Assembly: GCA_023135935.1 (NCBI GenBank)
Contig: JAGLSU010000067.1
Location: forward strand, 1 to 34,193
DNA from: Planctomycetota bacterium
GTDB taxonomy: Bacteria; Planctomycetota; Phycisphaerae; Sedimentisphaerales; Anaerobacaceae
Reading direction: 5' to 3'
Length of the DNA stretch: 34,193 nt
Position 1 is the first letter of the stretch. Each line of letters starts with the position of its first letter. Below are positions 16,183-25,890 of the stretch, piece after piece. Both the position numbers and the translations under genes were made by a program. The notes under the pieces were generated by a model. It saw only the letters and a program-made list of their open reading frames with translations. It was not told the origin of the DNA and did not search any database.

Positions 16183-17958
16183 ATGCGTACGCGTGACATA
16201 ATAACTTATTCTCTTTGCATTACCATCACTACCGGTCTACTCATCACTGCCGGCATGCAGCTCGATTTCATAAACTCGCAACGCAAGGAAATGAAACTCA
16301 TATCCAATGAACCGCTCGAAAATGCTCCGCCATCACTGGCCTTCGCCACCATCGCAATGGGAGCATTCAGAGGACTCGTCGTAGACGCATTGTGGCTAAG
16401 AGCCGACAGACTAAAGGACCAGGGCCAATTCTTCGATGCAAAGCAAATCGCCGAATGGATTACCACGCTCCAGCCACGCTTCGCCGCAGTATGGGAATTC
16501 CAGGCTTGGAATATGGCATACAACATCTCCGTCGCAATACCTGCCTCTCAACCGGACCAGCGATGGCAATGGGTAAAAAATGGCTACGAACTACTACGCG
16601 ACCAGGGAATACCTATGAACCCGAAAAGCCTCTTGCTATATCGCGAACTTGCCAGGATATTCCAGCACAAAATTGGTGATGTCTCCGACGATGCCCATAA
16701 ATACTATAAACTGCAGCTCGCCAGGTCTATGGAAGCATTAATCCCACCATCAGCCGGAAACGACTATTTCGAAGCACTAACCAAAGCACCAATCGATTGG
16801 CAGCAGTTTTCAAAGGACCCCGAGGTAACACCACTCATCACATCCTTAAAAACCGCCGACAAAACGTTCGATGATAACAGCCAGTTCCCCGACCACTATC
16901 TATCTTTAAGACAAAACCCAAACAGATTCACACCCGAAGCCCTCAGAGCAATAGACAATTTCAGAGGAACAAAAGCACTCAAAAAACTCGATATCTTCGC
17001 GAAAGCCTATCACCTCCGCAAAATCTGGAAACTCGACCCAATCTTAATGAACGAACTAAATAAACAATATGGCCCCGTCGCTAACTATGATGACCCAAAC
17101 CAGCAATTACCTCTGGACTGGAGGCATCCCGATACCCACGCAATTTATTGGGCCACCAAGGGACTACAAGTTGCCGCAAAAAATGATTACTCCGCTGACG
17201 CAACTAATATCACCCGCATCATAAACCATAGCTTGCAAAATCTCTTCAGAAACGGAAAAATATTCATTCACAAAATACCTGCCGCCCAAATCCCCGACGC
17301 ACCAGACAAAACTCCGGGTTTATATAAAATCGACATATTCTTGCGCCCGGACTTGAGAATGTTCGCCCCATACAACAAATCACTAATCGCCGTTATCGAA
17401 AAATTCAGTGCCGATGACCAGGCAACATACAATTCCATGCGCATCGGACACAGAAATATGCTCAAAAACGCCGCCTTCTCATTCTACCAGGCCGGACACA
17501 TGCAGCAGGCACGAAGAATCTACAACCAACTCAGAAAACTCTATCCCGAAGATGAATTTAAGGTCTCACTCGCAGTCTTTGCAAAGAATCGCCTGCGCGA
17601 AGAACTCAGCATCTTAGGCCTGAACAATGCCAAGGAAATCGTACAAATGATGCTGATAGAAAGCTATTTCAGATATGCCATACGCGACGATGACCAGGCT
17701 TTCGCAAGAGAAAAAATGGCAAAAGAAGTCTATGACTTCTATCAGGCCTCATACTCAGACGAAAACAGGGTCAATCTGCCCGAACTTAAAATGCTCAAAT
17801 ACTTCGCACTCCTTGATTTCTTTAACGACCCGCAGTACCCTTTCACCTTAAAACAAAGCCTGCTCGCAAGAATAAAACTCGAAAGACCTGACATAGCCGA
17901 ACAATTAAAACAACAGGAAGAAAAATTACTGAAACAAAATCAACCGCAGAACCAATAA
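16183..17958 (+). CDS. Uncharacterised protein, N-terminal TM followed by a helical, possibly TPR-like region
   Basis: 591 aa in-frame ORF closely following the ABC permease. N-terminal hydrophobic segment (ITYSLCITITTGLLITAGMQL) then helical sequence; FYQAGHMQQARRIYNQLRKLYPED resembles a TPR helix pair. Confidence 0.75.
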   Translation: MRTRDIITYSLCITITTGLLITAGMQLDFINSQRKEMKLISNEPLENAPPSLAFATIAMGAFRGLVVDALWLRADRLKDQGQFFDAKQIAEWITTLQPRFAAVWEFQAWNMAYNISVAIPASQPDQRWQWVKNGYELLRDQGIPMNPKSLLLYRELARIFQHKIGDVSDDAHKYYKLQLARSMEALIPPSAGNDYFEALTKAPIDWQQFSKDPEVTPLITSLKTADKTFDDNSQFPDHYLSLRQNPNRFTPEALRAIDNFRGTKALKKLDIFAKAYHLRKIWKLDPILMNELNKQYGPVANYDDPNQQLPLDWRHPDTHAIYWATKGLQVAAKNDYSADATNITRIINHSLQNLFRNGKIFIHKIPAAQIPDAPDKTPGLYKIDIFLRPDLRMFAPYNKSLIAVIEKFSADDQATYNSMRIGHRNMLKNAAFSFYQAGHMQQARRIYNQLRKLYPEDEFKVSLAVFAKNRLREELSILGLNNAKEIVQMMLIESYFRYAIRDDDQAFAREKMAKEVYDFYQASYSDENRVNLPELKMLKYFALLDFFNDPQYPFTLKQSLLARIKLERPDIAEQLKQQEEKLLKQNQPQNQ

Positions 17959-17972
17959 AAACTGTCTCCCTT

Positions 17973-20120
17973 ATGCAAAGCGAACAATACGACCGACAAC
18001 TGACACCTTCACAGAAAAAAGCCGTCTCACATATCGAAGGCCCATTACTCGTTATCGCCGGACCTGGCAGTGGAAAAACTCGCGTCATCACATACCGAAT
18101 CGCCGCCCTCATCGATTCCTCAGTACTACCGAAAAATATCTGCGCCATAACATTCACAAATAAAGCCGCGGAACAAATGAGACAAAGAACCGACGCACTC
18201 GGAACACCCACCGGCGCACACATCAGCACTTTCCACTCACTCTGCGTCAGAATCCTGCGCCAATACGCCGCCCAAGCCAACATAAAATCTAACTTCAGCA
18301 TCTACAACGATTCCGACCAGACCAGATGCATAAAACAAGCAACAAAAGATTGCGGCATTGACAAAAAAAACTTCCCGCCATCAAGATGCCTCAATACTAT
18401 ATCCTCTCTCAAAAATAGCCTCATCGACACCGAACCGTTCGAAGCCCAAGCCGACGACTTCTTTTCAAAAACACTTTCAAAAATATACAACCGATACCAG
18501 CAAATACTAACCGAAAACAACGCCCTCGACTTCGATGACCTGCTGACAAAAACCGCGATACTACTGCACAAAAACAAAACTGTATGCTCCCAGCTTTCAA
18601 ATCGTTTCAAATTCCTCCTCATCGACGAATATCAGGACACTAACCACGCCCAATACACAATCGCCAAAGAACTCGCCTCCGCCCACAACAATATCTGCGC
18701 AACCGGAGACCCTGACCAATCCATCTACCGCTGGCGCGGTGCCGATATCCGCAACATTCTCGATTTCGAAAACGATTGGCCGGATGCAGTCACCATAAAG
18801 CTCGAAGAAAATTTCCGCAGCACACCGAATATACTCGAAGCCGCTGACAAACTAATATCCAAAAACAAAAATCGAAAACAAAAAGTCCTCATACCAACAA
18901 AACCAAAAGGTCATGACATTTCCGTCACCAGCTTCGATGACGAACACGAAGAAGCTCTTGGAATCGCGGACCAAATCAAAAAACTAATAAAACAAAAGAC
19001 CACATTAAACGATATAGCCATCTTCTATCGCATAAACGCCCAAAGCCGTTCCCTAGAAGAAGCTTTCATAAAAAATAAAATCCCGTACCAAATCATCCGC
19101 GGCGTCGAATTCTATAACAGAAAAGAAATCCGCGACATGCTCGCCTACCTCAAGGTCCTCGCAAACCCCGCCGACCAAATCGCTCTGCTGAGAGTCATAA
19201 ACACACCTGCTCGAGGAATAGGTAAAACAACCATCACCAAAGTCCTAAACTTTGCTGCCTCGCACAAAATTTCACTTTTTGACGGCCTCAAAAAAGTAGA
19301 ACAAATCTCATCGCTCTCAAAAGCTCCAAAAACGAAAATCGCCGTCTTCGTCAATATGCTTGAACAATTCAAAGCCGACTCCTCTGGCAAAGTCGGACCA
19401 CTCACCGAACGTATCTTCATCGAATCCGGCCTGCAAAACTCATTCAAAGCAGCCGGCTCCGAAGGCAGTGACGCAATCGAAAATGTCAACGAACTCATAA
19501 ACGCTATCCACGCATACGACCAGCAAACCGAAGAACCTTCCCTCGTCGACTACTTACAGCAAATCTCTCTCTTCAGTGACACCGACACATACGACCCCTC
19601 CGGCCAACGAATCGCTCTGATGACACTGCACGCCGCAAAAGGTCTCGAATTCGAAAACGTCTTCATCATCGGCGTAGAAGAAGGTCTGCTCCCACATGAA
19701 AGAAGTGCCGACGACGATGACGAACTCGAAGAAGAACGTCGCCTCCTGTTCGTTGGAATAACACGCGCAAAAGCCAATCTGAATATCACCTATGCCAGAT
19801 ACCGAACTATTCGAGGCCAATTCCTCAGAACAATCCCCTCGCAGTTCCTCTTCGAACTTGGTATCGATATCACCCCCTCGGACTCCGAACTACCCGAGGA
19901 CCACCACGACGACGGCTACTACTACGACGAAAGCACCTCACAATTACCCCCTCAATTCAAAAAAAATCAACTCGTCCGCCACGAAGTCTTCGGACTCGGA
20001 AGAGTGCAAAAATATAACGACATGGGTGAAAATAGCACCGCCACCGTAAAATTTAATACGGGACACATCAAAACACTAATGTTAAAATACACAAAACTAG
20101 AGAAAATCAAAAATCTCTGA
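17973..20120 (+). CDS. pcrA: UvrD/PcrA-family SF1 DNA helicase
   Basis: LTPSQKKAVSHIEGPLLVIAGPGSGKTRVITYRIA; LLIDEYQDTNHAQ; DPDQSIYRWRGAD; LMTLHAAKGLEFENVFIIGVEEGLLPHERS. Confidence 0.95.
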   Translation: MQSEQYDRQLTPSQKKAVSHIEGPLLVIAGPGSGKTRVITYRIAALIDSSVLPKNICAITFTNKAAEQMRQRTDALGTPTGAHISTFHSLCVRILRQYAAQANIKSNFSIYNDSDQTRCIKQATKDCGIDKKNFPPSRCLNTISSLKNSLIDTEPFEAQADDFFSKTLSKIYNRYQQILTENNALDFDDLLTKTAILLHKNKTVCSQLSNRFKFLLIDEYQDTNHAQYTIAKELASAHNNICATGDPDQSIYRWRGADIRNILDFENDWPDAVTIKLEENFRSTPNILEAADKLISKNKNRKQKVLIPTKPKGHDISVTSFDDEHEEALGIADQIKKLIKQKTTLNDIAIFYRINAQSRSLEEAFIKNKIPYQIIRGVEFYNRKEIRDMLAYLKVLANPADQIALLRVINTPARGIGKTTITKVLNFAASHKISLFDGLKKVEQISSLSKAPKTKIAVFVNMLEQFKADSSGKVGPLTERIFIESGLQNSFKAAGSEGSDAIENVNELINAIHAYDQQTEEPSLVDYLQQISLFSDTDTYDPSGQRIALMTLHAAKGLEFENVFIIGVEEGLLPHERSADDDDELEEERRLLFVGITRAKANLNITYARYRTIRGQFLRTIPSQFLFELGIDITPSDSELPEDHHDDGYYYDESTSQLPPQFKKNQLVRHEVFGLGRVQKYNDMGENSTATVKFNTGHIKTLMLKYTKLEKIKNL

Positions 20121-20144
20121 CCGACAGCAATACGCGAAAGGAAA

Positions 20145-21560
20145 ATGCTGATGGCCGAATCAAAAATTAATCTATACTACAAAAACGTCACTGCCGAAAT
20201 CATAGGCACTGAACACGGTATCACCACCGAACAGCTGGACAACATCGCCGAAGAAACCACGCCTATAATCACCCAAATAAACACCGAAAGAAAAGACGGC
20301 AAAACTCCATACAGAGACCTCCCGTATAAAAAAGAAACCGTAGAACAGGTAAAAGAATTAGCCGAACAACTAAAAGACAAATGCGAAAACCTCGTCGTAC
20401 TCGGCATCGGCGGCTCCGCTCTCGGCAACATCGCGCTGCAAACCGCACTAAATCCTTTCATGCACAACCTTGACCAAAACCAACGCCCGGGCCCAAGACT
20501 GTTCGTCCTCGATAACGTTGACCCTGACCAACTGTCCTCTTTCCTCGACTGGGTCGTTGATAAACTCGACAAAACCATCTTCAACGTCATCAGCAAATCC
20601 GGACGCACAGCCGAAACCGCTTCACAGTTCCTAATCATACGAAAACTTCTAATCGACACCCTCGGACCGGAAAACCTCAAAAACCAAATCGTCGCTACCA
20701 CCGACCCGAAGCAGGGCACCCTCAGAAATATCGCCGACGACCTGAAACTCAAAACCCTCGAAGTACCCGACGGGGTCGGAGGAAGATTCTCCGTACTAAG
20801 CGCCGTCGGTCTCTTCAGTGCAGCCATGTGCGGAATCGATATCGACCAACTCTTAGCCGGTGCCGCCGATATGGATAAACGAGTTAGCTCTGAAGATTTC
20901 TTCAAAAACCCCGCCGCGATAAACGCTGCAATCAACTACCACTACTATAACCGAGACAAAAAAATCTCCGTCATGATGCCATATAGCTACGCTCTAAAGG
21001 ATCTCTCAGATTGGTACCGCCAACTCTGGGCTGAAAGTCTCGGAAAAACAAAGGACCTCTCCGGCAATGTTGTTAACGTCGGCCCGACACCGGTAAAAGC
21101 ACTCGGAACCACCGACCAGCACAGCCAGGTACAACTATATCGTGAAGGACCAAATGACAAACTATACACATTCCTGCAAGTCAAAAATCCCAATACAAAA
21201 CTCGAAATCGGCCCGGCACCCGAAAACGCTCCGGAACTCGCCTTCCTCGCTGGCTCCGAACTCGGAAACCTGCTCAACTCCGAAAAGACAGCCACGGAAT
21301 TCGCTCTGCTAAAAGACAAAAGACCGTGCCTTACCGTTCTTTTCGATAAAGTAAACCCATACACCATCGGCCAGTTCATCTATCTCTACGAAGTCACAAC
21401 TTCATTCGCCGGTGCCATGTTCAATATCAACACATACGACCAGCCGGCAGTCGAACTCGGAAAAGATGCAACCTTCGCGCTTATGGGAAAAGACGGATAC
21501 GAGCAATTAGCAAAACAAATTCAACCCGTAACAAAAATTGAGGATAAATTCCTGGTTTAA
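20145..21560 (+). CDS. pgi: Glucose-6-phosphate isomerase
   Basis: VVLGIGGSALGNIALQTAL; VISKSGRTAETASQFL; GVGGRFSVLSAVGLF; TTDQHSQVQLYREGPND. Confidence 0.93.
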   Translation: MLMAESKINLYYKNVTAEIIGTEHGITTEQLDNIAEETTPIITQINTERKDGKTPYRDLPYKKETVEQVKELAEQLKDKCENLVVLGIGGSALGNIALQTALNPFMHNLDQNQRPGPRLFVLDNVDPDQLSSFLDWVVDKLDKTIFNVISKSGRTAETASQFLIIRKLLIDTLGPENLKNQIVATTDPKQGTLRNIADDLKLKTLEVPDGVGGRFSVLSAVGLFSAAMCGIDIDQLLAGAADMDKRVSSEDFFKNPAAINAAINYHYYNRDKKISVMMPYSYALKDLSDWYRQLWAESLGKTKDLSGNVVNVGPTPVKALGTTDQHSQVQLYREGPNDKLYTFLQVKNPNTKLEIGPAPENAPELAFLAGSELGNLLNSEKTATEFALLKDKRPCLTVLFDKVNPYTIGQFIYLYEVTTSFAGAMFNINTYDQPAVELGKDATFALMGKDGYEQLAKQIQPVTKIEDKFLV

Positions 21561-22564
21561 TGTTTCCGACACTGCCCAACCTTTTGGCGGCATTATCCGC
21601 TCAAGACGTCACACGGTTCCGTTTCATCGCCATGCTCTCGATATTGGTCGGCGGCCTCACCTCCGGCTACCTCGCGAGCAATCGTTTCGGACTTTCCGAA
21701 AAATGGGCGAAAAAATTGATGACAATCGTCGTCGTCTCCTTCAATTGGCTCATCACGCTATTCATAATCTGGAAAATTCCGCTAAACATCTCACTCATCT
21801 GGCTGCCGACCGTAGCACTCGTCCTAATGGCCACCGTCACTGTTATCACCGCAATCATCTCCCACTTCCTAAAACTCGACCAAAGAAGTCAACTCACATT
21901 CATACTGGCAGGGGGGCTAAGCAACCACGCATATACCGGCGGTGCCTTCGTCTGCTACGCACTATTTGGAACAATCGGACTCGGACTCGCAAACATTTTT
22001 CTCGTATTCTGGTGGCCGGTAATTTACTTTGTCTTCTTCCCGCTGCTCAAAATCTACGAAATGCGCACCAGCGGACCCGATATCAAACTCGACCTGAAAC
22101 AAATTTTGGACCCTCGCTTCCTCGTAATACCAGCCGTCATAGTCGCGCTGATTCTAAATCTCACAAACGTAAAATACCCCCAACTCATAAACAAACTATA
22201 CCTCGTCGACATCTTCGTCTACATCGCTTCAAGTCTCTCATTCTTCTCTATTGGCCTGCGACTGAAAGTCTCTCGGCTAAAAAACTATATAAACTTGTAT
22301 TTTCCGCTCATCGCGGTAAAATTTGTCATAACTCCGGCACTGGCCTTTCTCCTTCTCTGGATTCTCGCAGCAACCGGACAAAACCTGGACCCACTGGCGC
22401 AAAAAGTGATTATCGTTCTCTCACTTACACCCAGTGCCGTACTGATGGTTACTATGAGCAATGTTTTTGATTTGGATGCCCCATTGGCTTCTGCACTATG
22501 GGTCGTCACCATGGCCATTTTCGCCATAATCATCGTACCGTTATTATTTATTATCTTAGCTTGA
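21560..22564 (+). CDS. AEC (auxin efflux carrier)-like membrane transporter
   Basis: About 10 hydrophobic segments; GGLSNHAYTGGAFVCYALFGTIGLGLANIF and late LTPSAVLMVTMSNVFDLDAPLASALWVVTM resemble AEC transporters. 1-nt overlap with pgi. Confidence 0.65.
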   Translation: MFPTLPNLLAALSAQDVTRFRFIAMLSILVGGLTSGYLASNRFGLSEKWAKKLMTIVVVSFNWLITLFIIWKIPLNISLIWLPTVALVLMATVTVITAIISHFLKLDQRSQLTFILAGGLSNHAYTGGAFVCYALFGTIGLGLANIFLVFWWPVIYFVFFPLLKIYEMRTSGPDIKLDLKQILDPRFLVIPAVIVALILNLTNVKYPQLINKLYLVDIFVYIASSLSFFSIGLRLKVSRLKNYINLYFPLIAVKFVITPALAFLLLWILAATGQNLDPLAQKVIIVLSLTPSAVLMVTMSNVFDLDAPLASALWVVTMAIFAIIIVPLLFIILA

Positions 22565-22574
22565 GGATTCAAAT

Positions 22575-23663
22575 ATGGATTACGCTGTTGTCATGGCAGG
22601 GGGGACCGGAAAAAGGCTCTGGCCCCTAAGCAGAAAAAAAAGACCGAAACAAGTCCTGAAATTACTCGACGGACAAACTCTGCTCAGACGCTGTTTCGAC
22701 CGGCTCTCACCCGTCTTCGACACGAAAAACATTATCGTCCTCACAAACGCTAACTACATCGACATCGTTCGCGAAAACCTCCCTGAACTTCCACCAGAAA
22801 ACGTAATCGCCGAACCTGCCGTACGTGACACTGCCTCCGCCATCGGACTCGCCGCGACAGTCTTAACAAAGCTCGACCCCGATGCCGCCATGGCCGTCGT
22901 CACCGCCGACCAGCTCATCCAACCCGCGGAAGTACTCCAGCAAGGCCTAAAGGATGCCTTCACCTTCGTAAACAACAACCCAGACTCACTCGTTACTTTC
23001 GGCATCCAGCCGACACACCCGAATACTCAACTCGGCTATCTGGAATGTCTCGACCCAAAACAATACCCCGACTGCGAAAACCAAATCTACTCCGTCGGCG
23101 ACTTCTGCGAAAAACCGGATGAAAAAACCGCGAAACAACACCTCGACTCCGGAAAATACTTCTGGAACTCCGGAATGTTCATCTGGAAAGCACAAACAAT
23201 ACTCGATAAACTCCACCAGTTCCTCCCCGAAGCCACCGACATCCTCAAAAAAATACAAGACGATTGGCAAACCCCGAACCAGCAGCAAACACTAAAGCAA
23301 TACTTCCCAAAACTGCCAAAAATCAGCATCGACTACGCCGTCATGGAAAAAACTGAAAAAGTCTATGCCATAAAACTCGATTGCCACTGGCTCGATATGG
23401 GCTCATTCGCCGCGCTCGCCGACTTCATCGATTCAGACGAAAACAACAACATCATTGTCGCCGGACGAAGCCAACTGCTCGATTGCAAAGACAGCATCGT
23501 CGTCACCGAAGACAATGGCCACCTCGTCGCCGCTATCGGACTCGAAAATATCATCATCGCTCACAGCCACGATGCAACCCTTATATGTCACGTCGACCAT
23601 GCACATCGAATAAAAGAACTGCTCGAACTCATAAAAAACCATGATGGCGACAAATCCCTCTAA
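22575..23663 (+). CDS. manC: Mannose-1-phosphate guanylyltransferase
   Basis: VVMAGGTGKRLWPLSRKKRPKQVLKLL; TADQLI; FCEKPDEKTAKQHLDSGKYFWNSGMFIWKA; SIDYAVMEKTEKV. Confidence 0.92.
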   Translation: MDYAVVMAGGTGKRLWPLSRKKRPKQVLKLLDGQTLLRRCFDRLSPVFDTKNIIVLTNANYIDIVRENLPELPPENVIAEPAVRDTASAIGLAATVLTKLDPDAAMAVVTADQLIQPAEVLQQGLKDAFTFVNNNPDSLVTFGIQPTHPNTQLGYLECLDPKQYPDCENQIYSVGDFCEKPDEKTAKQHLDSGKYFWNSGMFIWKAQTILDKLHQFLPEATDILKKIQDDWQTPNQQQTLKQYFPKLPKISIDYAVMEKTEKVYAIKLDCHWLDMGSFAALADFIDSDENNNIIVAGRSQLLDCKDSIVVTEDNGHLVAAIGLENIIIAHSHDATLICHVDHAHRIKELLELIKNHDGDKSL

Positions 23664-23669
23664 AAAAAT

Positions 23670-24077
23670 ATGAGATACTTAGCAATAGATTATGGAAACA
23701 AACGCATCGGCCTGGCAATCTGCGACCCCGATGAAACCATCGCCTCACCACTCACCGTAATCGAAAACAAAAAACCACTCGAACAAATCGCTCGCACCAT
23801 CGAATCCGAAGATGTCGATGCCATAGTCATCGGCCTCCCGCTCAACATGGACGACTCCACCGGCCCGCAGGCAAAACTCACACTTAAATTTGCCGAACAA
23901 CTCAGAAAAAATATTGACCTCCCAATCCACTTCCAGGACGAACGACTCACCAGCTTCGCAGCCGATGAAAAACTCGCCTCAGCCGAACTAACCACGAAAA
24001 AGAAGAAAAAACTCCGAGACGCCATCGCCGCTGCCGAAATCCTACAGGCATTCCTCGACCAAAAAAAACAAAATTAG
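23670..24077 (+). CDS. ruvX: Putative pre-16S rRNA nuclease / Holliday junction resolvase-like protein
   Basis: YLAIDYGNKRIGLAICDPDETIASPLTVIE; IVIGLPLNMDDSTGPQ; FQDERLTSFAADEKL; YqgF/RuvX family. Confidence 0.92.
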   Translation: MRYLAIDYGNKRIGLAICDPDETIASPLTVIENKKPLEQIARTIESEDVDAIVIGLPLNMDDSTGPQAKLTLKFAEQLRKNIDLPIHFQDERLTSFAADEKLASAELTTKKKKKLRDAIAAAEILQAFLDQKKQN

Positions 24078-24161
24078 CCACCTCCACCAGTAACCACACC
24101 CCAAAATCTGACGTATAGTATAGATAGAGAGACTATTAGTATTAGTAGGAGGGCTATGAAA

Positions 24162-24377
24162 ATGCATACCTTACACATGAAAAACCTGTTTCACCACATG
24201 CATATGCCGATAAGCCGAGAAACAACCCTGAAACTTCCACATCTGCTCAAGGACCAAAGATTCTGGACAGTTGTACTCGCCACCCTCGTCGCTGCATTCA
24301 TCGTTTTCATCATCTGGGCCGCAAAAACTTCGAACCCACAGCAGATGCCAGACCCGTTCTCACCGCTCGGCTTCTAA
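24162..24377 (+). CDS. Small His/Met-rich single-TM protein
   Basis: AGGAGGG Shine-Dalgarno at 24147-24153. The ATG at 24162 has better spacing than 24156. MHTLHMKNLFHHMHM... then TM WTVVLATLVAAFIVFIIWAA. Confidence 0.6.
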   Translation: MHTLHMKNLFHHMHMPISRETTLKLPHLLKDQRFWTVVLATLVAAFIVFIIWAAKTSNPQQMPDPFSPLGF

Positions 24378-24409
24378 AAAAATTGGTTTTCTTCATGTCG
24401 GAGCCAAAA

Positions 24410-24429
24410 AACCCGCGAGCAGCCGGGTT
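24410..24429. terminator. Possible short hairpin terminator
   Basis: AACCCG(24410-24415)-8 nt-CGGGTT(24424-24429), flanked by an A run upstream and an AT-rich tract downstream. Confidence 0.35.
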
Positions 24430-24451
24430 CTATAAATTTAACGCTATTAAC

Positions 24452-24480
24452 TTGCCCCGAAAAACTCTAACAGATATAAT
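24452..24480 (+). promoter_or_regulatory. Candidate sigma70-like promoter for the 24527 gene
   Basis: TTGCCC (24452-24457), 17-nt spacer, TATAAT (24475-24480). Confidence 0.55.
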
Positions 24481-24526
24481 CAAGCAATAAACCGTAGCGA
24501 AAAACGAACATTCGAAAGGCCAAAAA

Positions 24527-24922
24527 ATGAATATCGAAGCTTTCCTCTTATGCGATTGTGCCACCGACACCGTCGGAAAACTAAATATCCTCGGAGCATT
24601 CGACACCTTGTTCGCAAAAAAAATGCCCGCCACACATCCATCTTGCACCATCGCCACCAGAGTTAGATTCCAAAGAACCCAGCAGGGCACACACCAAATC
24701 AATATCAAAATTATCGACCAGGACGGTCAATCAATCGCGCCAAAACTCGAAGGCAGTATAAACGTAAAAGTCGCAGAAAATGCGGACTCCGCATCATATA
24801 ATATCATCCTAAACATACAAAGACTAAAACTCGAAAACTACGGAGAATACAGAATCGACCTCAACATCGACAACCAGCACCTCGCCTCGCTGCCTTTCTA
24901 CGTAAAGCAACCCCCAAACTAA
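24527..24922 (+). CDS. Conserved-looking hypothetical protein (beta-rich, DUF6941-like by memory)
   Basis: MNIEAFLLCDCATDTVGKLNILGAFDTLFAKKMPATHPSCTIATRVRF...YRIDLNIDNQHLASLPFYV. Has a promoter and clean ORF; family assignment is from recollection only. Confidence 0.65.
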   Translation: MNIEAFLLCDCATDTVGKLNILGAFDTLFAKKMPATHPSCTIATRVRFQRTQQGTHQINIKIIDQDGQSIAPKLEGSINVKVAENADSASYNIILNIQRLKLENYGEYRIDLNIDNQHLASLPFYVKQPPN

Positions 24923-25069
24923 AACTCCCTGACAAAAGCTCCCCTTTACTCCGTCACAACCACCTTTTTATAGGGCTGTTTTTTGTACTCAACTACCCCC
25001 GAATTTCTTCCGATATAATATTGCAGTAAACGAAACTATAACCGATTCGATACAAGGACCAAAAAAAAC

Positions 25070-25399
25070 ATGGCTATTCAAAACCTCACCGACGAACTTC
25101 TCTATCTCGAACTACCCAAGGGCTCATTCCACATCAGACAAGAACTCGAAGAACTCAACCAACGCGCAGGTGGCACTAACGACTGTGACGTAATAGTCGA
25201 CTTCGCAAACGTCGAGGTCCTCATCTCCGTCAATATCAGCAACTTGCTTATACTAAGAAAACAACTCGAAGAACAAACTCGAAAACTCATCCTCTGTAAC
25301 GTTTCCAGAATGACAAAAACAATCTTCGAAGTCTCCGGCCTCTCTGAAATGTTCAAATTCGCGGAAAATAAAGACTCTGCCATGCAAACCGTTTCATAA
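25070..25399 (+). CDS. STAS-domain protein (anti-sigma factor antagonist-like), copy 1
   Basis: IVDFANVEVLISVNISNLLILRKQLEEQTRKLILCNVSRMTKTIFEVSGLSEMFKF has STAS-like pattern; paralogous to the next gene. Confidence 0.75.
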   Translation: MAIQNLTDELLYLELPKGSFHIRQELEELNQRAGGTNDCDVIVDFANVEVLISVNISNLLILRKQLEEQTRKLILCNVSRMTKTIFEVSGLSEMFKFAENKDSAMQTVS

Positions 25400-25410
25400 G
25401 GAAACCAGAA

Positions 25411-25767
25411 ATGCCTATCGTAAAAATATCCGACAACCTCATATACGTCGACCTGCCAAGAGGTTCTTTCCACATTAGAAACGAATTCGAAGCACTAAAC
25501 CAAATCACAAGCGAAAAGGGCGACTGCGACATAATCCTCGACCTCGCAAAAGTCGAAATACTCAACTCAATCAACATCAGCAATCTGCTCATACTAAGAA
25601 AACTTATCGAGGACCACGACCGAAAACTAATACTCTGCAACGTCGCGTACCTCACAAAACAGATTTTCGAAATCTCCGGACTAACCGAGATGTTCAACTT
25701 CGCTAACAGCAAAGACGAAGCCCTAAAAACCGCCCGCAACTCGAAACCCGTAACTCGTAAATCGTAA
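25411..25767 (+). CDS. STAS-domain protein (anti-sigma factor antagonist-like), copy 2
   Basis: ILDLAKVEILNSINISNLLILRKLIEDHDRKLILCNVAYLTKQIFEISGLTEMFNF; tandem paralogue of copy 1. Confidence 0.75.
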   Translation: MPIVKISDNLIYVDLPRGSFHIRNEFEALNQITSEKGDCDIILDLAKVEILNSINISNLLILRKLIEDHDRKLILCNVAYLTKQIFEISGLTEMFNFANSKDEALKTARNSKPVTRKS

Positions 25768-25813
25768 TCCGCGATACCCTGTACCCTTTCGTGGTACACT
25801 TATAACTCAGAAC

Positions 25814-25841
25814 TTGACATACTCCCCAAAACCCCTACAAT
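25814..25841 (+). promoter_or_regulatory. Candidate sigma70-like promoter
   Basis: TTGACA (25814-25819), 16-nt spacer, TACAAT (25836-25841), upstream of the CDS at 25891. Confidence 0.6.
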
Positions 25842-25890
25842 TTCCATTACTTTCACCTAATCTCAACCTGACAAAAGGAAGGAAACTAAA

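Noticed and set aside
20177-20935. 252-aa minus-strand ORF inside pgi
   Set aside because: Antisense of a clear glucose-6-phosphate isomerase; Ser-rich shadow translation.
21538-22470. 310-aa plus-strand ORF overlapping the AEC-like transporter
   Set aside because: Arg/His-rich, no recognisable motif, out of frame with a well-formed multi-TM protein; a shadow ORF from codon bias.
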